Assembly (NCBI GenBank): GCA_001013295.1
Contig: LAZY01000011.1
Span: 1 to 64,000, forward strand
Length of the DNA stretch: 64,000 nucleotides
Reading direction: 5' to 3'
DNA from: Chryseobacterium indologenes
Lineage (GTDB): Bacteria; Bacteroidota; Bacteroidia; Flavobacteriales; Weeksellaceae
This document shows, one piece after another, positions 25,716 through 35,049 of this stretch. Every line of letters begins with the position of its first letter. Within the stretch, counting starts at the first letter, position 1. Made by a program: the position numbers and the translations under genes. Below the pieces are notes generated by a model. It ran no database searches. It saw only the letters and a list, made by a program, of their open reading frames with translations, and was not told the DNA's origin.

Positions 25716-27152
25716 ATGAAAGCAATAATCTGCATGTTTTTTGTGGGTCTATTGCTTTTAATGCTTTCATGTAACCAAAATTCCGGAGAAAAGGATAGAG
25801 AAAAATTTGACACCTCTCTGATCAATCGAAACTCAGAACTCCATCTTTCCGGTGAATATGAAGCGCTTATTGCGCTTAATGTAGAGTACCTGAAAAAAGC
25901 TGCAAAAATGAACTATAAAGCAGGGAAGGGGCTTTGCTATCTCAATCTGGCAGACGTCAATGTATCTGCAGGAAACTATGAAAAAGCACAATTCTTTTTC
26001 AACAAGGCAGGAAGAGACCTGGAAGGCTCGGAGAATCCTTATCATAAGGCACTGTATTATAATGATTATAGTCTGTATTACTCTCATCTTGAATTATTTG
26101 ATAAAGCTGTATCATACAATAATAAAGCATTTTCTTATCTGGGAAAAGCAAAAAAATCTGTGCTTAAAACAAAACTTTATTCAAGACTCTATATCAACCG
26201 GGGAATCTATTTTGCTAAAAAAAGATGGCGGGGAACATCTCTGAAGTGTATCCTGAAAGGAAATGAACTGGAGCATTCTGCATATAGCAATTGTATGGTT
26301 GCCCAATATTATCTGTACTTTCATCAGCCGGATTCTGCAGGAATATACATCTCCAGAGCGGAAGAAAAAATGCTCAGCGAGAAAACAAGTGATGTAGAAT
26401 CTCTTTGGGTGTATTTTACCATGGGGTATTACTATAATGAAGTAAATAATAATGATAAAGCGGAGCAAAACCTTAAAAAAGCCCTTGAGATCAATATAAA
26501 AACCAGACGTACCTATTCTACCCATATCAATGGGGTGTATAAGGCGTTGGCCGAACTGTACAAGAAAAAGAACGACGGTGGCAGAGCCTATTACTATTTG
26601 AAAAAGTATATGGAAGAAGAAGGAAAAATTAATGCAGCCAGACTGACGACAATGAATAAAGCTACTGAAAATTTTATTTCCGAAATAAAAAGTGAGTCTG
26701 ACTGGCACAAAAATGATCTTCCGTTATTTATTGCATTGTCTATTACAGTACTCACGGTTTCAGGAGTATACGTCAGAAAGGTGATCAAAGCTCTGAAACT
26801 GAAAAAGAAAACGTTGAAGATGGAGACCGACGAGCTGAAAGACCATGTACATACCAAGCAGCTGGATGAAGTGATTGAACTGGCTAAAAACAATGATTCT
26901 TCTTTTTTGTTGAAATTCAGAAGTTTATATCCGGATTTTATCAATGGACTTTTAAAGATCAATCCCGATCTTGAAAACTCGGAGCTGGCTTTCTGCGCGA
27001 TGTTGAAGCTGCGTTTTTCATCCAAGGAAATTGCCAACTATACCTTTGTACAGCACAAATCTGTTCAGCAGAAAAAATACAGAATCAGAAAACGACTGAA
27101 TATTCCGGCTGAAACAGATATTTACGATTTTTTTGAGAATGTGAAAGCCTGA
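25716..27152 (+). CDS. TPR lipoprotein with C-terminal HTH, paralogue A
   Basis: A 478-residue protein with a lipoprotein signal peptide (lipobox LMLSC, Cys19), about six TPR-like helix pairs (residues about 40-320), a single membrane segment (about 338-356), a charged coiled-coil, and a C-terminal helix-turn-helix-like region (SSKEIANYTFVQHKSVQQKK, then RIRKRLNIP). The order suggests an extracytoplasmic TPR sensor connected through the inner membrane to a cytoplasmic DNA-binding domain of the LuxR/GerE type. A lipid anchor on a transmembrane regulator is unusual. The next gene is a close paralogue. This family is common in Flavobacteriia but its role is not known to me. Confidence 0.78.
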   Translation: MKAIICMFFVGLLLLMLSCNQNSGEKDREKFDTSLINRNSELHLSGEYEALIALNVEYLKKAAKMNYKAGKGLCYLNLADVNVSAGNYEKAQFFFNKAGRDLEGSENPYHKALYYNDYSLYYSHLELFDKAVSYNNKAFSYLGKAKKSVLKTKLYSRLYINRGIYFAKKRWRGTSLKCILKGNELEHSAYSNCMVAQYYLYFHQPDSAGIYISRAEEKMLSEKTSDVESLWVYFTMGYYYNEVNNNDKAEQNLKKALEINIKTRRTYSTHINGVYKALAELYKKKNDGGRAYYYLKKYMEEEGKINAARLTTMNKATENFISEIKSESDWHKNDLPLFIALSITVLTVSGVYVRKVIKALKLKKKTLKMETDELKDHVHTKQLDEVIELAKNNDSSFLLKFRSLYPDFINGLLKINPDLENSELAFCAMLKLRFSSKEIANYTFVQHKSVQQKKYRIRKRLNIPAETDIYDFFENVKA

Positions 27153-27280
27153 AAAGTATGCATATCATGCTGATCCTGTCAGAATGTGATCCTAATAATT
27201 AAAGAAAATATAATATTTTCCATTTTATAGAGTTATTCTTTAATCATAAATTATCCAGGAATTTATAATAAAGAAAGTAT

Positions 27281-28705
27281 ATGATGCGTATTCTTCTTTT
27301 ATTTTTACTGATGATCATCGTTTCATGCCATTCCCGTGCCCAGGAAGAGCGTGAAAAGAATTTTGATATAACCCTGCTGAAACAAAATGAAAAATTTAGG
27401 CTTGCAGGAGACTACGATTCTCTGGTGAACCTTAATAAAAGATACTATAGGCAGGCTGGTAAGATGGATTATGAAGAAGGAAAGGCACTCTGCTATATCA
27501 ATCTGGCAGAGCTGAACATCTCATTGGAAAACTATCAGAAATCACAGATCCTTTTTGATAAAGCAAACGACATCCTGAAAGATTCTGATAACAATATCCA
27601 TAAAGCAAGATTTTATAATGTCTACGGAAGGTTTAATCTGGAACTGAGAAGAGTAGACAAAGCTTTGGAATACAATAATAAAGCAATGGAATACATTAAT
27701 AACAGTGATCCATCTGTGCTTAAAGATGATTTGGTTTTCAATATTGATATGAGGCAGGCTCTTTGCCTTATGGAAAAAAAGAGAGATAAAAATGCTCTGG
27801 AATATTTTCAGAAAGCAAGAAAATTGGACGATACCGGTCTTGCAGATTGTGCCATCGCTGATTACATATACATGTATAAAAATATGGACTCGGCATATGC
27901 CTATGTGAATTCTGCCTATAACAAAGCTAATCAGAGAGGTAAAGAAGACGGGATTGCCCTTTATGCCAATACCATTATGGGAGAATACTATATTGCAGCC
28001 AAACAGTATGGTAAAGCGGAAACTGTTCTCAAAAAGGCATTGGAGATTGATAAAAAAACGAAACGTATCTACGCCTACTACGGCAAATATATTTATAATG
28101 ATTTGAGAACGGTATATGAAGGTCTGGGCGATGAAGAAAAAGCCTATTTCTATCTGAATAAATATACCGAGGCAAAAAACAGAACCCATACTGCTTTACT
28201 GGCTACCATCAATCAGGATATGGAATCCTTTATTACCATTACCAAAGAAGATACGGAAAAGCATAAAAGTAATGTACACCGGGTCATTCTTTTTTCCCTT
28301 GCCGGACTTTCACTGTTGGGAATATATGCCTGGAGGATGATCAGTATACTCAGAAAACGAAAAACAGATCTCAAACTTGAAGCAGAGCATCTGAAAGCCC
28401 GTATGACGGATAATAAACAGGAGGAGATCATGGAGCTGGGCAGGAACAATGATCCTGATTTTCTGAATCGGTTTAAAGAAATCTATCCGAAATTCATAGA
28501 TCAACTCCTCGTCATCAATCCAGGTCTTGAAAGTTCAGAATTGGCTTTTTGTGCTATGCTCAAACTACATTTTACCTCCAAAGAAATCGCAAGCTATATT
28601 TTAGTTCAGCACAGGACCGTTCAGCAAAAAAAATACAGAATCCGAAAAAAACTGAACATTCCGGGAGAAACCGATATTTATGATTTTTTTGATGCTTTAG
28701 GATAA
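27281..28705 (+). CDS. TPR lipoprotein with C-terminal HTH, paralogue B
   Basis: A 474-residue paralogue of the preceding gene, with the same order: lipobox IIVSC (Cys17), TPR array, one membrane segment (about residues 330-348), coiled-coil and the HTH (TSKEIASYILVQHRTVQQKK). The C-terminal 80 residues are the best conserved part between the two, including an ENLE/GLESSELAFCAMLKL stretch before the HTH. It follows 128 bases after paralogue A, likely from its own promoter or by read-through. The two probably arose by tandem duplication and may form a heterodimer or respond to different signals. The first ATG is doubled (27281 and 27284). Confidence 0.78.
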   Translation: MMRILLLFLLMIIVSCHSRAQEEREKNFDITLLKQNEKFRLAGDYDSLVNLNKRYYRQAGKMDYEEGKALCYINLAELNISLENYQKSQILFDKANDILKDSDNNIHKARFYNVYGRFNLELRRVDKALEYNNKAMEYINNSDPSVLKDDLVFNIDMRQALCLMEKKRDKNALEYFQKARKLDDTGLADCAIADYIYMYKNMDSAYAYVNSAYNKANQRGKEDGIALYANTIMGEYYIAAKQYGKAETVLKKALEIDKKTKRIYAYYGKYIYNDLRTVYEGLGDEEKAYFYLNKYTEAKNRTHTALLATINQDMESFITITKEDTEKHKSNVHRVILFSLAGLSLLGIYAWRMISILRKRKTDLKLEAEHLKARMTDNKQEEIMELGRNNDPDFLNRFKEIYPKFIDQLLVINPGLESSELAFCAMLKLHFTSKEIASYILVQHRTVQQKKYRIRKKLNIPGETDIYDFFDALG

Positions 28706-28711
28706 AAAAAA

Positions 28712-28738
28712 ACTGTCTGATCCATCAGGCCAGACAGT
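28712..28738. terminator. Hairpin after the TPR-HTH pair
   Basis: Perfect 8-bp arms ACTGTCTG and CAGACAGT (loop of 11) with eight A on the left side. The T run would be on the minus transcript, so its main direction is unclear. Confidence 0.45.
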
Positions 28739-29326
28739 GTTCGAAATATTCTCTTTTCACCACCTGTATTTTTTTAGTGGCTTTGTGCTCAAATTTGAAA
28801 AATTTTGACCAAATAAGGAAAAAAAGCTCTACTACACAGATACTACAATCAAAAATTTAATATTTAAACATTTGATATTTAGTAAATTGTGATTTTTTGC
28901 TGAATCCGATGTCAGATTTGTATAAATTGTGATTTACTGAGATAGCAGTGTTCTTTTTTGAAAATAAGGGACTAAGATCATGATTTCTTTGAGAGCAAAT
29001 TCAGCCTTACATCAGCTTTGTATTTTTCTGCTTAGCGTATCATTATTTCAATATTGCTGTTCTTCTCTTAACATCAAACTATCAAAAGGTTATTTTTTAA
29101 TTAGTTGATAATTAATGTTTTATTTTGATGTTGTACATGTGTAGTAGGGTGTTTTTATGCTTTTTTGAATTTAAAATATAGATTTGCGAAAGAATTTTAA
29201 TACAAAATAGTTGCTAAGCTTATTTTTTGAATTATTTATTCGAATAATCATTGAAATAACACAAATGAATCTCCGGAATCAGGATCTAGCGGAGAGAAAA
29301 ATATTTATTTTCAGAGGGAAAAAGTT
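28739..29326. other. Long AT-rich spacer without a gene
   Basis: About 590 bases between convergent genes. No reading frame with coding character, no tRNA and no clear repeat was found. Base composition is more AT-rich than the flanking genes. Confidence 0.5.
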
Positions 29327-29355
29327 GCTGTCTCTATTGCAGAGACAGCTTTTTT
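29327..29355. terminator. Terminator of the TetX-like gene
   Basis: A 9-bp perfect stem (GCTGTCTCT with AGAGACAGC, loop ATTGC) is flanked by T runs on both strands. It lies 5 bases past the stop of the minus-strand monooxygenase gene. Confidence 0.75.
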
Positions 29356-29359
29356 ATTT

Positions 29360-30526
29360 TTAATGAAGATGTCCTTCGAAAAAATTTAACATAGTTGCCA
29401 GGGCTTTTTCAGAATGCATCCTTTCCCCATTGTCAAGAGATTCTTTTGTCGCTACAGCAGCCCGTTTGCGCATATTGTTTTCATAAGTAGAAATTGCTTC
29501 CTGCAGAGTACTATAGCTGCTATTGCTTAAATATTCACTGAGCTCCAGGGCATCAAGCATTGCCATATTAGCACCTTCACCTGCAAAAGGAGGCATTACG
29601 TGGGCAGCATCACCCATCAGGGTCAGGTTGGATTTCGTTTCCCAAGTCTGATCCAAAGGCATATAATAAATAGGTCGGGAGATGAAAGGAGTTGCTGCAT
29701 GTTCAAACAGTTCGTACCATATTTCATTCCATTCAGGATAGAATTTTTTAAACCATTCCAGGACCTGTAACGGATCAGAAAAGTTCATACCGCTTTCAGC
29801 AGCCCAGTTTTCATTTGCTCTGAAGCTTGCATAAAAACCAAGATCACCGTTGCCTTTTTGTCCCAGCAATATATTTTTAGCATTTCCAAAAGCCATTATT
29901 TTACCCCCATTGATCAGAGCATTGATGTGAGGAGCCTTATCTTTTGAAACATTTCCTTCCAGCATGATGATTCCTGAATAAATAGATTGATGTCCAGTGA
30001 GATAAGGACGGACTTTAGAATTGGCACCATCTGAAGCAATCACAAGGTCTGCATAGACAGAAGTTCCGTTTTTGAAATGAAGAAGGCAGCCATCATCCTG
30101 AGGCTCCATAGAGATAAAATGACTGTCCCATACCACCGTTTCCGGTTTCAGGGAAGCCAGTAACATATTTCTCAAAGGTCCCCGGTCTATTTCAGGCCGG
30201 AAGTGTTCAGCACCAAAATCTTCATCAGGTTTTCCTTCATGATCACTGAAAACGATTTCCGCGTGCTCGTTGACGATCAGCATTTTGTCCGCTCCGGGGC
30301 GGTATGTCTTTTTAAACTCCTCCAAAAGTTCAGCCTTACGGATGGCTGCCAGCCCGGAATCCTCATGCATATCAAGCGGAGAACCCTGTACACGGGCATA
30401 TTGGTTTACATCTCTTTCGTATACTTTTACGTTGGCATTTTTCAATTGTAAAAGTCTGGCTAGGGTAAGTCCTGCGGGACCACCACCAACGATTGCTATT
30501 GATTTATTGTTGATCAGCATTTTCAT
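29360..30526 (-). CDS. TetX-like FAD-dependent monooxygenase
   Basis: A 388-residue flavoprotein of the class A monooxygenase type. The FAD/NADPH motifs are in order: the Rossmann GGGPAGL near residue 15, the YERD end of the second strand, a conserved DLVIASDGANSKVR, and the GDAAHVMPPFAGEGAN motif near residue 310, which binds FAD. The spacing and several stretches (WDSHF, DGANSKVR, GDAAH.MPPFAG) resemble TetX tetracycline destructases rather than ubiquinone-type hydroxylases. Whether it acts on tetracyclines cannot be told from sequence. An AraC regulator gene precedes it by 20 bases on the same strand, making a two-gene operon. Confidence 0.82.
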   Translation of the reverse strand: MKMLINNKSIAIVGGGPAGLTLARLLQLKNANVKVYERDVNQYARVQGSPLDMHEDSGLAAIRKAELLEEFKKTYRPGADKMLIVNEHAEIVFSDHEGKPDEDFGAEHFRPEIDRGPLRNMLLASLKPETVVWDSHFISMEPQDDGCLLHFKNGTSVYADLVIASDGANSKVRPYLTGHQSIYSGIIMLEGNVSKDKAPHINALINGGKIMAFGNAKNILLGQKGNGDLGFYASFRANENWAAESGMNFSDPLQVLEWFKKFYPEWNEIWYELFEHAATPFISRPIYYMPLDQTWETKSNLTLMGDAAHVMPPFAGEGANMAMLDALELSEYLSNSSYSTLQEAISTYENNMRKRAAVATKESLDNGERMHSEKALATMLNFFEGHLH

Positions 30527-30546
30527 TTAAATTTTACAGGACAAAA

Positions 30547-31305
30547 TTACTTTCCCTTCAACACTGATAATAGTACAAATCGGTCGTTTTTATTTTTTGA
30601 TAATTCTTTAGGGGCAACTCCCGAAAACTTTTTTACTTCCTTGATGAAATGGTTCTGATCTGTGTAATTCAGTTCAGGAAACAGTTTCCCTTTGGCAATA
30701 TGTTCCAGCGAGGCTCTGAAACGTAAAATCGTAGAGTAGGCTTTCAGAGATAATCCCAATTGTTTGGTGAAATATCGGTTGATCTGCCTGCTGCTCCAGC
30801 CTGCTTTTTCAGAAAGTTCATAGACAGTCATTTCACCTTTTGAAGCGTAGAGAAGTTCAAAAAGCTTAAGTTTTCTGTCATCTGTTTTCTGTGGGATCAG
30901 TTCTTTTATCTTTTGGGTTGCTTTTGCACAGCAAAGTTCAAAATTTTGAAGATCATCAGCCTGAAAATTCCAGAAATCAACAGGAAGATCCCTTGCGCTA
31001 TTTAATACATCAGCAATAGAAGTGTCTAGAATATATTCCACAGCAATAGGTTTGAAACTCACGACAAAAGCCCGGGTAAATGGAGGAATCAGCCTTTGCT
31101 CAGAATAGGTCTCAAGACCGATAAGGGCAACCTGGAAAGAATGTGTAGAAGATTGCATAAAGAACAGATCAATTCTCCCATCCGGAATAATAACCACTTC
31201 TTTCGCTTCCTGAGACTGATTATAGAACGTTCCCAGATTCTCTACAAAATCTGAAATACTTTCATCAGGCTCAATAAAGTGAAATTGAAAGTCATGATCA
31301 GCCAT
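30547..31305 (-). CDS. AraC-family regulator of the TetX-like operon
   Basis: A 252-residue regulator. The N-terminal part (about residues 1-135, FHFIEPDESISDFVENLGTF and IIPDGRIDLFFM) fits the DUF6597-type sensor domain of AraC proteins. The C-terminal helix-turn-helix has MTVYELSEKAGWSSRQINRYF and the final recognition part NYTDQNHFIKEVKKFSGVAP. It is the first gene of the operon with the monooxygenase, so substrate-dependent induction is likely. A reverse-strand TATTTTTG box lies at 31340-31347. The spacer to the next gene (31306-31594) has no convincing coding frame. Confidence 0.83.
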   Translation of the reverse strand: MADHDFQFHFIEPDESISDFVENLGTFYNQSQEAKEVVIIPDGRIDLFFMQSSTHSFQVALIGLETYSEQRLIPPFTRAFVVSFKPIAVEYILDTSIADVLNSARDLPVDFWNFQADDLQNFELCCAKATQKIKELIPQKTDDRKLKLFELLYASKGEMTVYELSEKAGWSSRQINRYFTKQLGLSLKAYSTILRFRASLEHIAKGKLFPELNYTDQNHFIKEVKKFSGVAPKELSKNKNDRFVLLSVLKGK

Positions 31306-31594
31306 GATAAATGCTCTTTGTTTTTAACGATTTAAATTACAAAAATAGAACAGATGTGACGGAGAAAAATAAAGATCTTTTGAGATACAGATTTCACTGG
31401 CTACAAATGATACAGAAGTCTGTTAAAAAACTGGATCAATCCGGAGGAAGAGAATATAATCGTCCCAAATTTTTTTGTACGTACTACACTTTGAAATAAG
31501 CTTCGATTTTAGATCAGTTTTGAAGATTAATCTACTACATTGGACGCTTTATATGTAAATAAATTCGTGCATTCGTGGCAAAAAAAATCAAAAA

Positions 31595-32152
31595 CTAACG
31601 ACCCGAAAAATATTCCTCTTCAAGAATCGCATATTCATAATTATCGCTCCAGCCATTTTTTAAAGGAAGTAATTTTCTGCGATGCGCTTCTCTGATCATA
31701 CCAGATTTTTCCATGACTTTATAAGAAGCGATATTATCAACTGCGCAGCCTGCTTCAACTCTGTGCAGTTTTAAATCTTCAAAACCAAACTTAATTATTC
31801 TTTCCAATGCCTCGGTTCCATAGCCTTTTCCCCGGATTTCAGGGCTGAGTTTAAACCAAACTTCAGCATTTTTGTAATGCAACTTAACAAGATCAATCCC
31901 TATAATTCCTACAAATTTTTGATCAGTAAGGATTTCTATTAAAAAAGTAAATTTCTTTCGGAGCTCTCCCAATTCAGACTCTTTCTGCCAGGAAGTGACT
32001 AGTTTTTTTGTTTCCTCCTCATTGTCAGAATAAGTTGTGGGATTAAATTCAGTACTTTCCGGCCTTAGAAGCAGTTCATGTACCTTAAGAATATCACTTT
32101 CTCTGAATGGGCGTAAGGTAAGACGTTTTGACTCTAATGTAAGATCGTTCAT
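31595..32152 (-). CDS. GNAT-family N-acetyltransferase (RimJ/RimL-like)
   Basis: A 185-residue acetyltransferase. It starts with the LTLRPFRESDILKVHEL segment typical of RimJ/RimL-like GNATs and has the acetyl-CoA motif LSPEIRGKGYGTEALERII, followed by VDNIASYKVMEKSGM. This group acetylates alpha-amino groups of proteins or small amines. No paired gene is obvious. It is preceded by an AT-rich spacer and ends 95 bases before a short conserved intergenic motif (GTGCATTCGTGGCA). Confidence 0.87.
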   Translation of the reverse strand: MNDLTLESKRLTLRPFRESDILKVHELLLRPESTEFNPTTYSDNEEETKKLVTSWQKESELGELRKKFTFLIEILTDQKFVGIIGIDLVKLHYKNAEVWFKLSPEIRGKGYGTEALERIIKFGFEDLKLHRVEAGCAVDNIASYKVMEKSGMIREAHRRKLLPLKNGWSDNYEYAILEEEYFSGR

Positions 32153-32344
32153 TGTATTGAATAGACCTGTTTAGCAGGTTTGAAAATTTAAAGCAATATA
32201 TAAAGAATAATCTGAATCCAGAATGGGAATGTATATTTTCAGATAAGAATTATTATGTGAATATCTCTGTTATTATTACGGGATTCCGTAAGGCTTAGGG
32301 ATTAGTTTTACTTAATATTGCGGAATATATAATCCCACATTACC

Positions 32345-34006
32345 ATGGAAATTTTAATAATCATTGTCCTGTTTGTTCTAATGATCATTGCATTTGGCAA
32401 ATCAGGAAACCTGAAAAAGGAATTACTTAAAAAAGACACAAAAATTGCTGCATTAACGAGTGAAAACAATCAATTGAAGACTGATTTGTCAAAACTGCAG
32501 ACGGATAAAATGAATTTAAGCAGGAAACTTGCAGAAGTGCTTCAGCATAATGATGCTTTAAGGAAATACCAGGATATTATTGATGTCAAGGTCGAATGTG
32601 AATACCTGCTACAAAAAGCCCAGAGAGATAGTTTGAAGTTGAAGACCAAAGCAGAGCTGGAACTCACGGATGCTCAGGATCAGGCCAGGGAAATGCGCAG
32701 GAATGTAAAGGAATTGACTGAGAAGAAGTCCAGAGAAATAGAACTCCTGTACGAAAATGCGGTCAATGAAGCCATGCGTATTGTTGAGAATGCCGAAATG
32801 AAAGCAGAATCCATAGGAGGTGATGCTTACAGAAGTCTGAGAGAAGCAGATCAGATTGCTGAAAGGATAAAAGCCATGAAAAATGTGATCAAAGGCTATG
32901 GTAATGAGTATTTAATTCCCACTTATACATTGCTGGATGAGCTTGCAGAAGACTTTAGCCATAAGGAAGCCGGAGAAAATCTTAAAAAGCTCCGTCAGAA
33001 CAATAAGCTGATGATCATAAGCAGACAGGCTGGGATCTGTGATTATGTGGATGAACAAAGGAGGAGTACGGCTATTGATTTTGTGATTGATGCCTACAAC
33101 GGAAAGGTAGACTCTATTTTGTCTTCTGTAAAGAAAGATAACTTCGGTATATTGAAGCAAAAGATGGATGATGCTTTCCAACTGGTTAACTTCAACGGGC
33201 AGGCGTTCCGAAATGCCAGAATTTCAGAGGTCTATCACAGTGCAAGGCTTGAGGAACTGAAATGGGCGGTGGTTGCTCAGGAACTGAGATGGCAGGAACA
33301 GGAAGAGCAAAGGCAGATCCGTGAGCAGATTCGTGAAGAGGAAAGAGCCCGTAAAGAGTATGAAAAAGCGATAAAGGAGGCTGAGAAAGAAGAACAGACT
33401 TTAAAAAGACTGATCGAAAAAGCAGAATCTCAGGTAGCAAGAGCGAATGAGGAACAAAAAATGCTTTTCCAACAGAAACTGGAGGAGTTGCAGCAAAAAC
33501 TTACCCAGGCAGAAGAGAAAAACCAAAGGGCTATATCTATGGCACAGCAGACCAGAACAGGGAATGTTTATATTATTTCCAATATAGGATCATTCGGAGA
33601 GCATGTTTATAAGATTGGGATGACCAGACGTTTGGAACCTCTTGACCGTGTCCGGGAGTTGGGGGATGCAAGTGTTCCCTTTGAGTTTGATGTTCATGCA
33701 ATGATCTATTCTGAAGATGCCCCTGCTTTGGAAAAACAATTGCACAGAAAATTTCTGAAAAGTCAGCTCAATAAAATCAATCCGAGAAAGGAGTTTTTTA
33801 AATTAAATATCCATGATATAAAAAGCTATCTGGAAGCAATGGAAATCAACTGTAAATGGACATTAACAGCCGAAGCCAAACAATATCGTGAAAGCCTGAA
33901 GCTTGATGAGGAAATGAAAACTAATAAGCAGCTTGAGGCGGACTGGGAACAATATCAGGAAACGGTAGATCCCGTTACTTATGACGAAGTAATGAACGAA
34001 GAATAG
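32345..34006 (+). CDS. Membrane-anchored coiled-coil protein with DUF4041 and GIY-YIG-type domain
   Basis: A 553-residue protein. One N-terminal membrane segment (about residues 3-18) is followed by a long coiled-coil (about 20-165), a DUF4041-type region (about 180-330), a second very charged coiled-coil (about 310-400), and a C-terminal T5orf172/GIY-YIG-like domain (about 406-490). In this domain GNVYIISN corresponds to the GIY motif and HVYKIGMTRR to the YIG part, and DAPALEKQLHRKFL carries a conserved Glu. Related proteins occur in phages and defence islands and on chromosomes. Nuclease activity at the membrane is possible but not shown. The gene stands alone. Confidence 0.8.
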   Translation: MEILIIIVLFVLMIIAFGKSGNLKKELLKKDTKIAALTSENNQLKTDLSKLQTDKMNLSRKLAEVLQHNDALRKYQDIIDVKVECEYLLQKAQRDSLKLKTKAELELTDAQDQAREMRRNVKELTEKKSREIELLYENAVNEAMRIVENAEMKAESIGGDAYRSLREADQIAERIKAMKNVIKGYGNEYLIPTYTLLDELAEDFSHKEAGENLKKLRQNNKLMIISRQAGICDYVDEQRRSTAIDFVIDAYNGKVDSILSSVKKDNFGILKQKMDDAFQLVNFNGQAFRNARISEVYHSARLEELKWAVVAQELRWQEQEEQRQIREQIREEERARKEYEKAIKEAEKEEQTLKRLIEKAESQVARANEEQKMLFQQKLEELQQKLTQAEEKNQRAISMAQQTRTGNVYIISNIGSFGEHVYKIGMTRRLEPLDRVRELGDASVPFEFDVHAMIYSEDAPALEKQLHRKFLKSQLNKINPRKEFFKLNIHDIKSYLEAMEINCKWTLTAEAKQYRESLKLDEEMKTNKQLEADWEQYQETVDPVTYDEVMNEE

Positions 34007-34061
34007 AATATTTTTATCATAAAATCTATCTGAGAATTTGATGGGATACAACCAGAAAAAG

Positions 34062-34093
34062 AGTCTTTGCACATTCAGTGTAAAGGCTTTTTC
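34062..34093 (+). terminator. Terminator after the DUF4041 gene
   Basis: An 11-bp stem with two G-T pairs (AGTCTTTGCAC with GTGTAAAGGCT) is followed by a T run. Confidence 0.65.
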
Positions 34094-34151
34094 TTGATTA
34101 AATAAGCAAATACAACCATAATATCATCATTGATCAGCCTTTTTCACGAAA

Positions 34152-34274
34152 ATAGACGTCTATCCAATAAGGTCCGGCTGTAAACTATCTATCTTTGCAC
34201 TTCGTTCGCAGACCTGTAGTCTGTGTCAGAAACCGAAGAATTGACGGGGTGATTCTTTGTCTGGTCTTCGGTTT
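34152..34274 (+). promoter_or_regulatory. Palindrome, promoter box and structured leader before a Crp gene
   Basis: A perfect 12-bp palindrome ATAGACGTCTAT (34152-34163) lies 26 bases before a TATCTTTG -7 box (34190-34197). Downstream, the expected transcript has a small hairpin (CAGAC/GTCTG) and a longer one with 10-bp perfect arms AAACCGAAGA (34230-34239) and TCTTCGGTTT (34265-34274). The next start codon is at 34334. This is either a structured 5' leader or a short RNA. Confidence 0.45.
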
Positions 34275-34333
34275 ATACTTAAATTGTAAGGAATTATCCC
34301 TATTTTCGTCAAACTTAAATGTTGTACTATTTA

Positions 34334-34912
34334 ATGGACAAATCCTCGATCAACAATTATTTTCACTCCTTATTCAGCATTAAAGATGAAGTGGTAGAAC
34401 AGATTACAAAAACGTTTAAACATTTTGATCTAAAAGCCAATGCTGTTTTGCTGGAGAAAGATACCATCAGCACCAAAACCTTTTTTTTGGAAAAAGGCTA
34501 TGTACGTTCCTATATATTGAATGAAGATAATGAAGAGATCACGACCAATATTTATGCTGCCCCTTGTTTTGTCAATGATTTTTTATCCTTTTTCAGACAA
34601 CAGCCTACAAAAGAGATATATCAGGCAGTGACAGACTGCTCCTTTTGGGAAACAGGATTGGAAAATGTACAGCACAATTTCCATAATATCCCTGAGTTCA
34701 GAGAGTTCAGCCGGCTTCTTTTTGTCCTGAATTACTATACTATACACGACAGGCTGATCGAAATGGCCAGCCAGAAAGCCTTGACAAGATATTCCAACCT
34801 GATGAAGAAAGACCCTGATATTTTTCAGCATGTTCCTTTGAAGATTATTGCCTCCTATCTGGGAATCAAGGACAGTTCACTGAGCAGAATCAGAAGAGAG
34901 ATTAAAAGCTGA
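34334..34912 (+). CDS. Crp/Fnr-family transcriptional regulator
   Basis: About 192 residues with an N-terminal cyclic-nucleotide-binding-like barrel (KANAVLLEKDTISTKTFFLE and the YVRSYILNEDNEEIT strand pair) and a C-terminal winged helix (LKIIASYLGIKDSSLSRIRREI). No cysteine cluster is present. I chose ATG 34334; a longer frame begins at 34319. The upstream region is highly structured. The next gene, a ketopantoate-reductase-like enzyme, is 137 bases downstream on the same strand and may be its target. Confidence 0.85.
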   Translation: MDKSSINNYFHSLFSIKDEVVEQITKTFKHFDLKANAVLLEKDTISTKTFFLEKGYVRSYILNEDNEEITTNIYAAPCFVNDFLSFFRQQPTKEIYQAVTDCSFWETGLENVQHNFHNIPEFREFSRLLFVLNYYTIHDRLIEMASQKALTRYSNLMKKDPDIFQHVPLKIIASYLGIKDSSLSRIRREIKS

Positions 34913-35049
34913 ATACTCTGTTTTTACTTAAAAAAAATTACAGTTTTGTAATTCAGGTTTTGAGCTATTGTTTTGGAAAAATATAATTTCTTTTCATTTG
35001 TCAAGCGATAGATTAAAATTTGTGCTCCATCTTTGTTAAAAATAATTTC

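Noticed and set aside
26181..26708. A 175-codon frame antisense to paralogue A of the TPR-HTH genes
   Set aside because: It mirrors the real gene, is rich in Phe and Ile as expected for an antisense frame of AT-rich DNA, and has no start context.
27542..28189. A 215-codon frame antisense to paralogue B
   Set aside because: Same reason; both paralogues produce such frames on the opposite strand, which shows shared codon structure.
31311..31499. A 62-codon frame on the plus strand after the AraC gene
   Set aside because: Composition is not protein-like, it lies in the promoter region of the AraC operon, and no start signal is seen.
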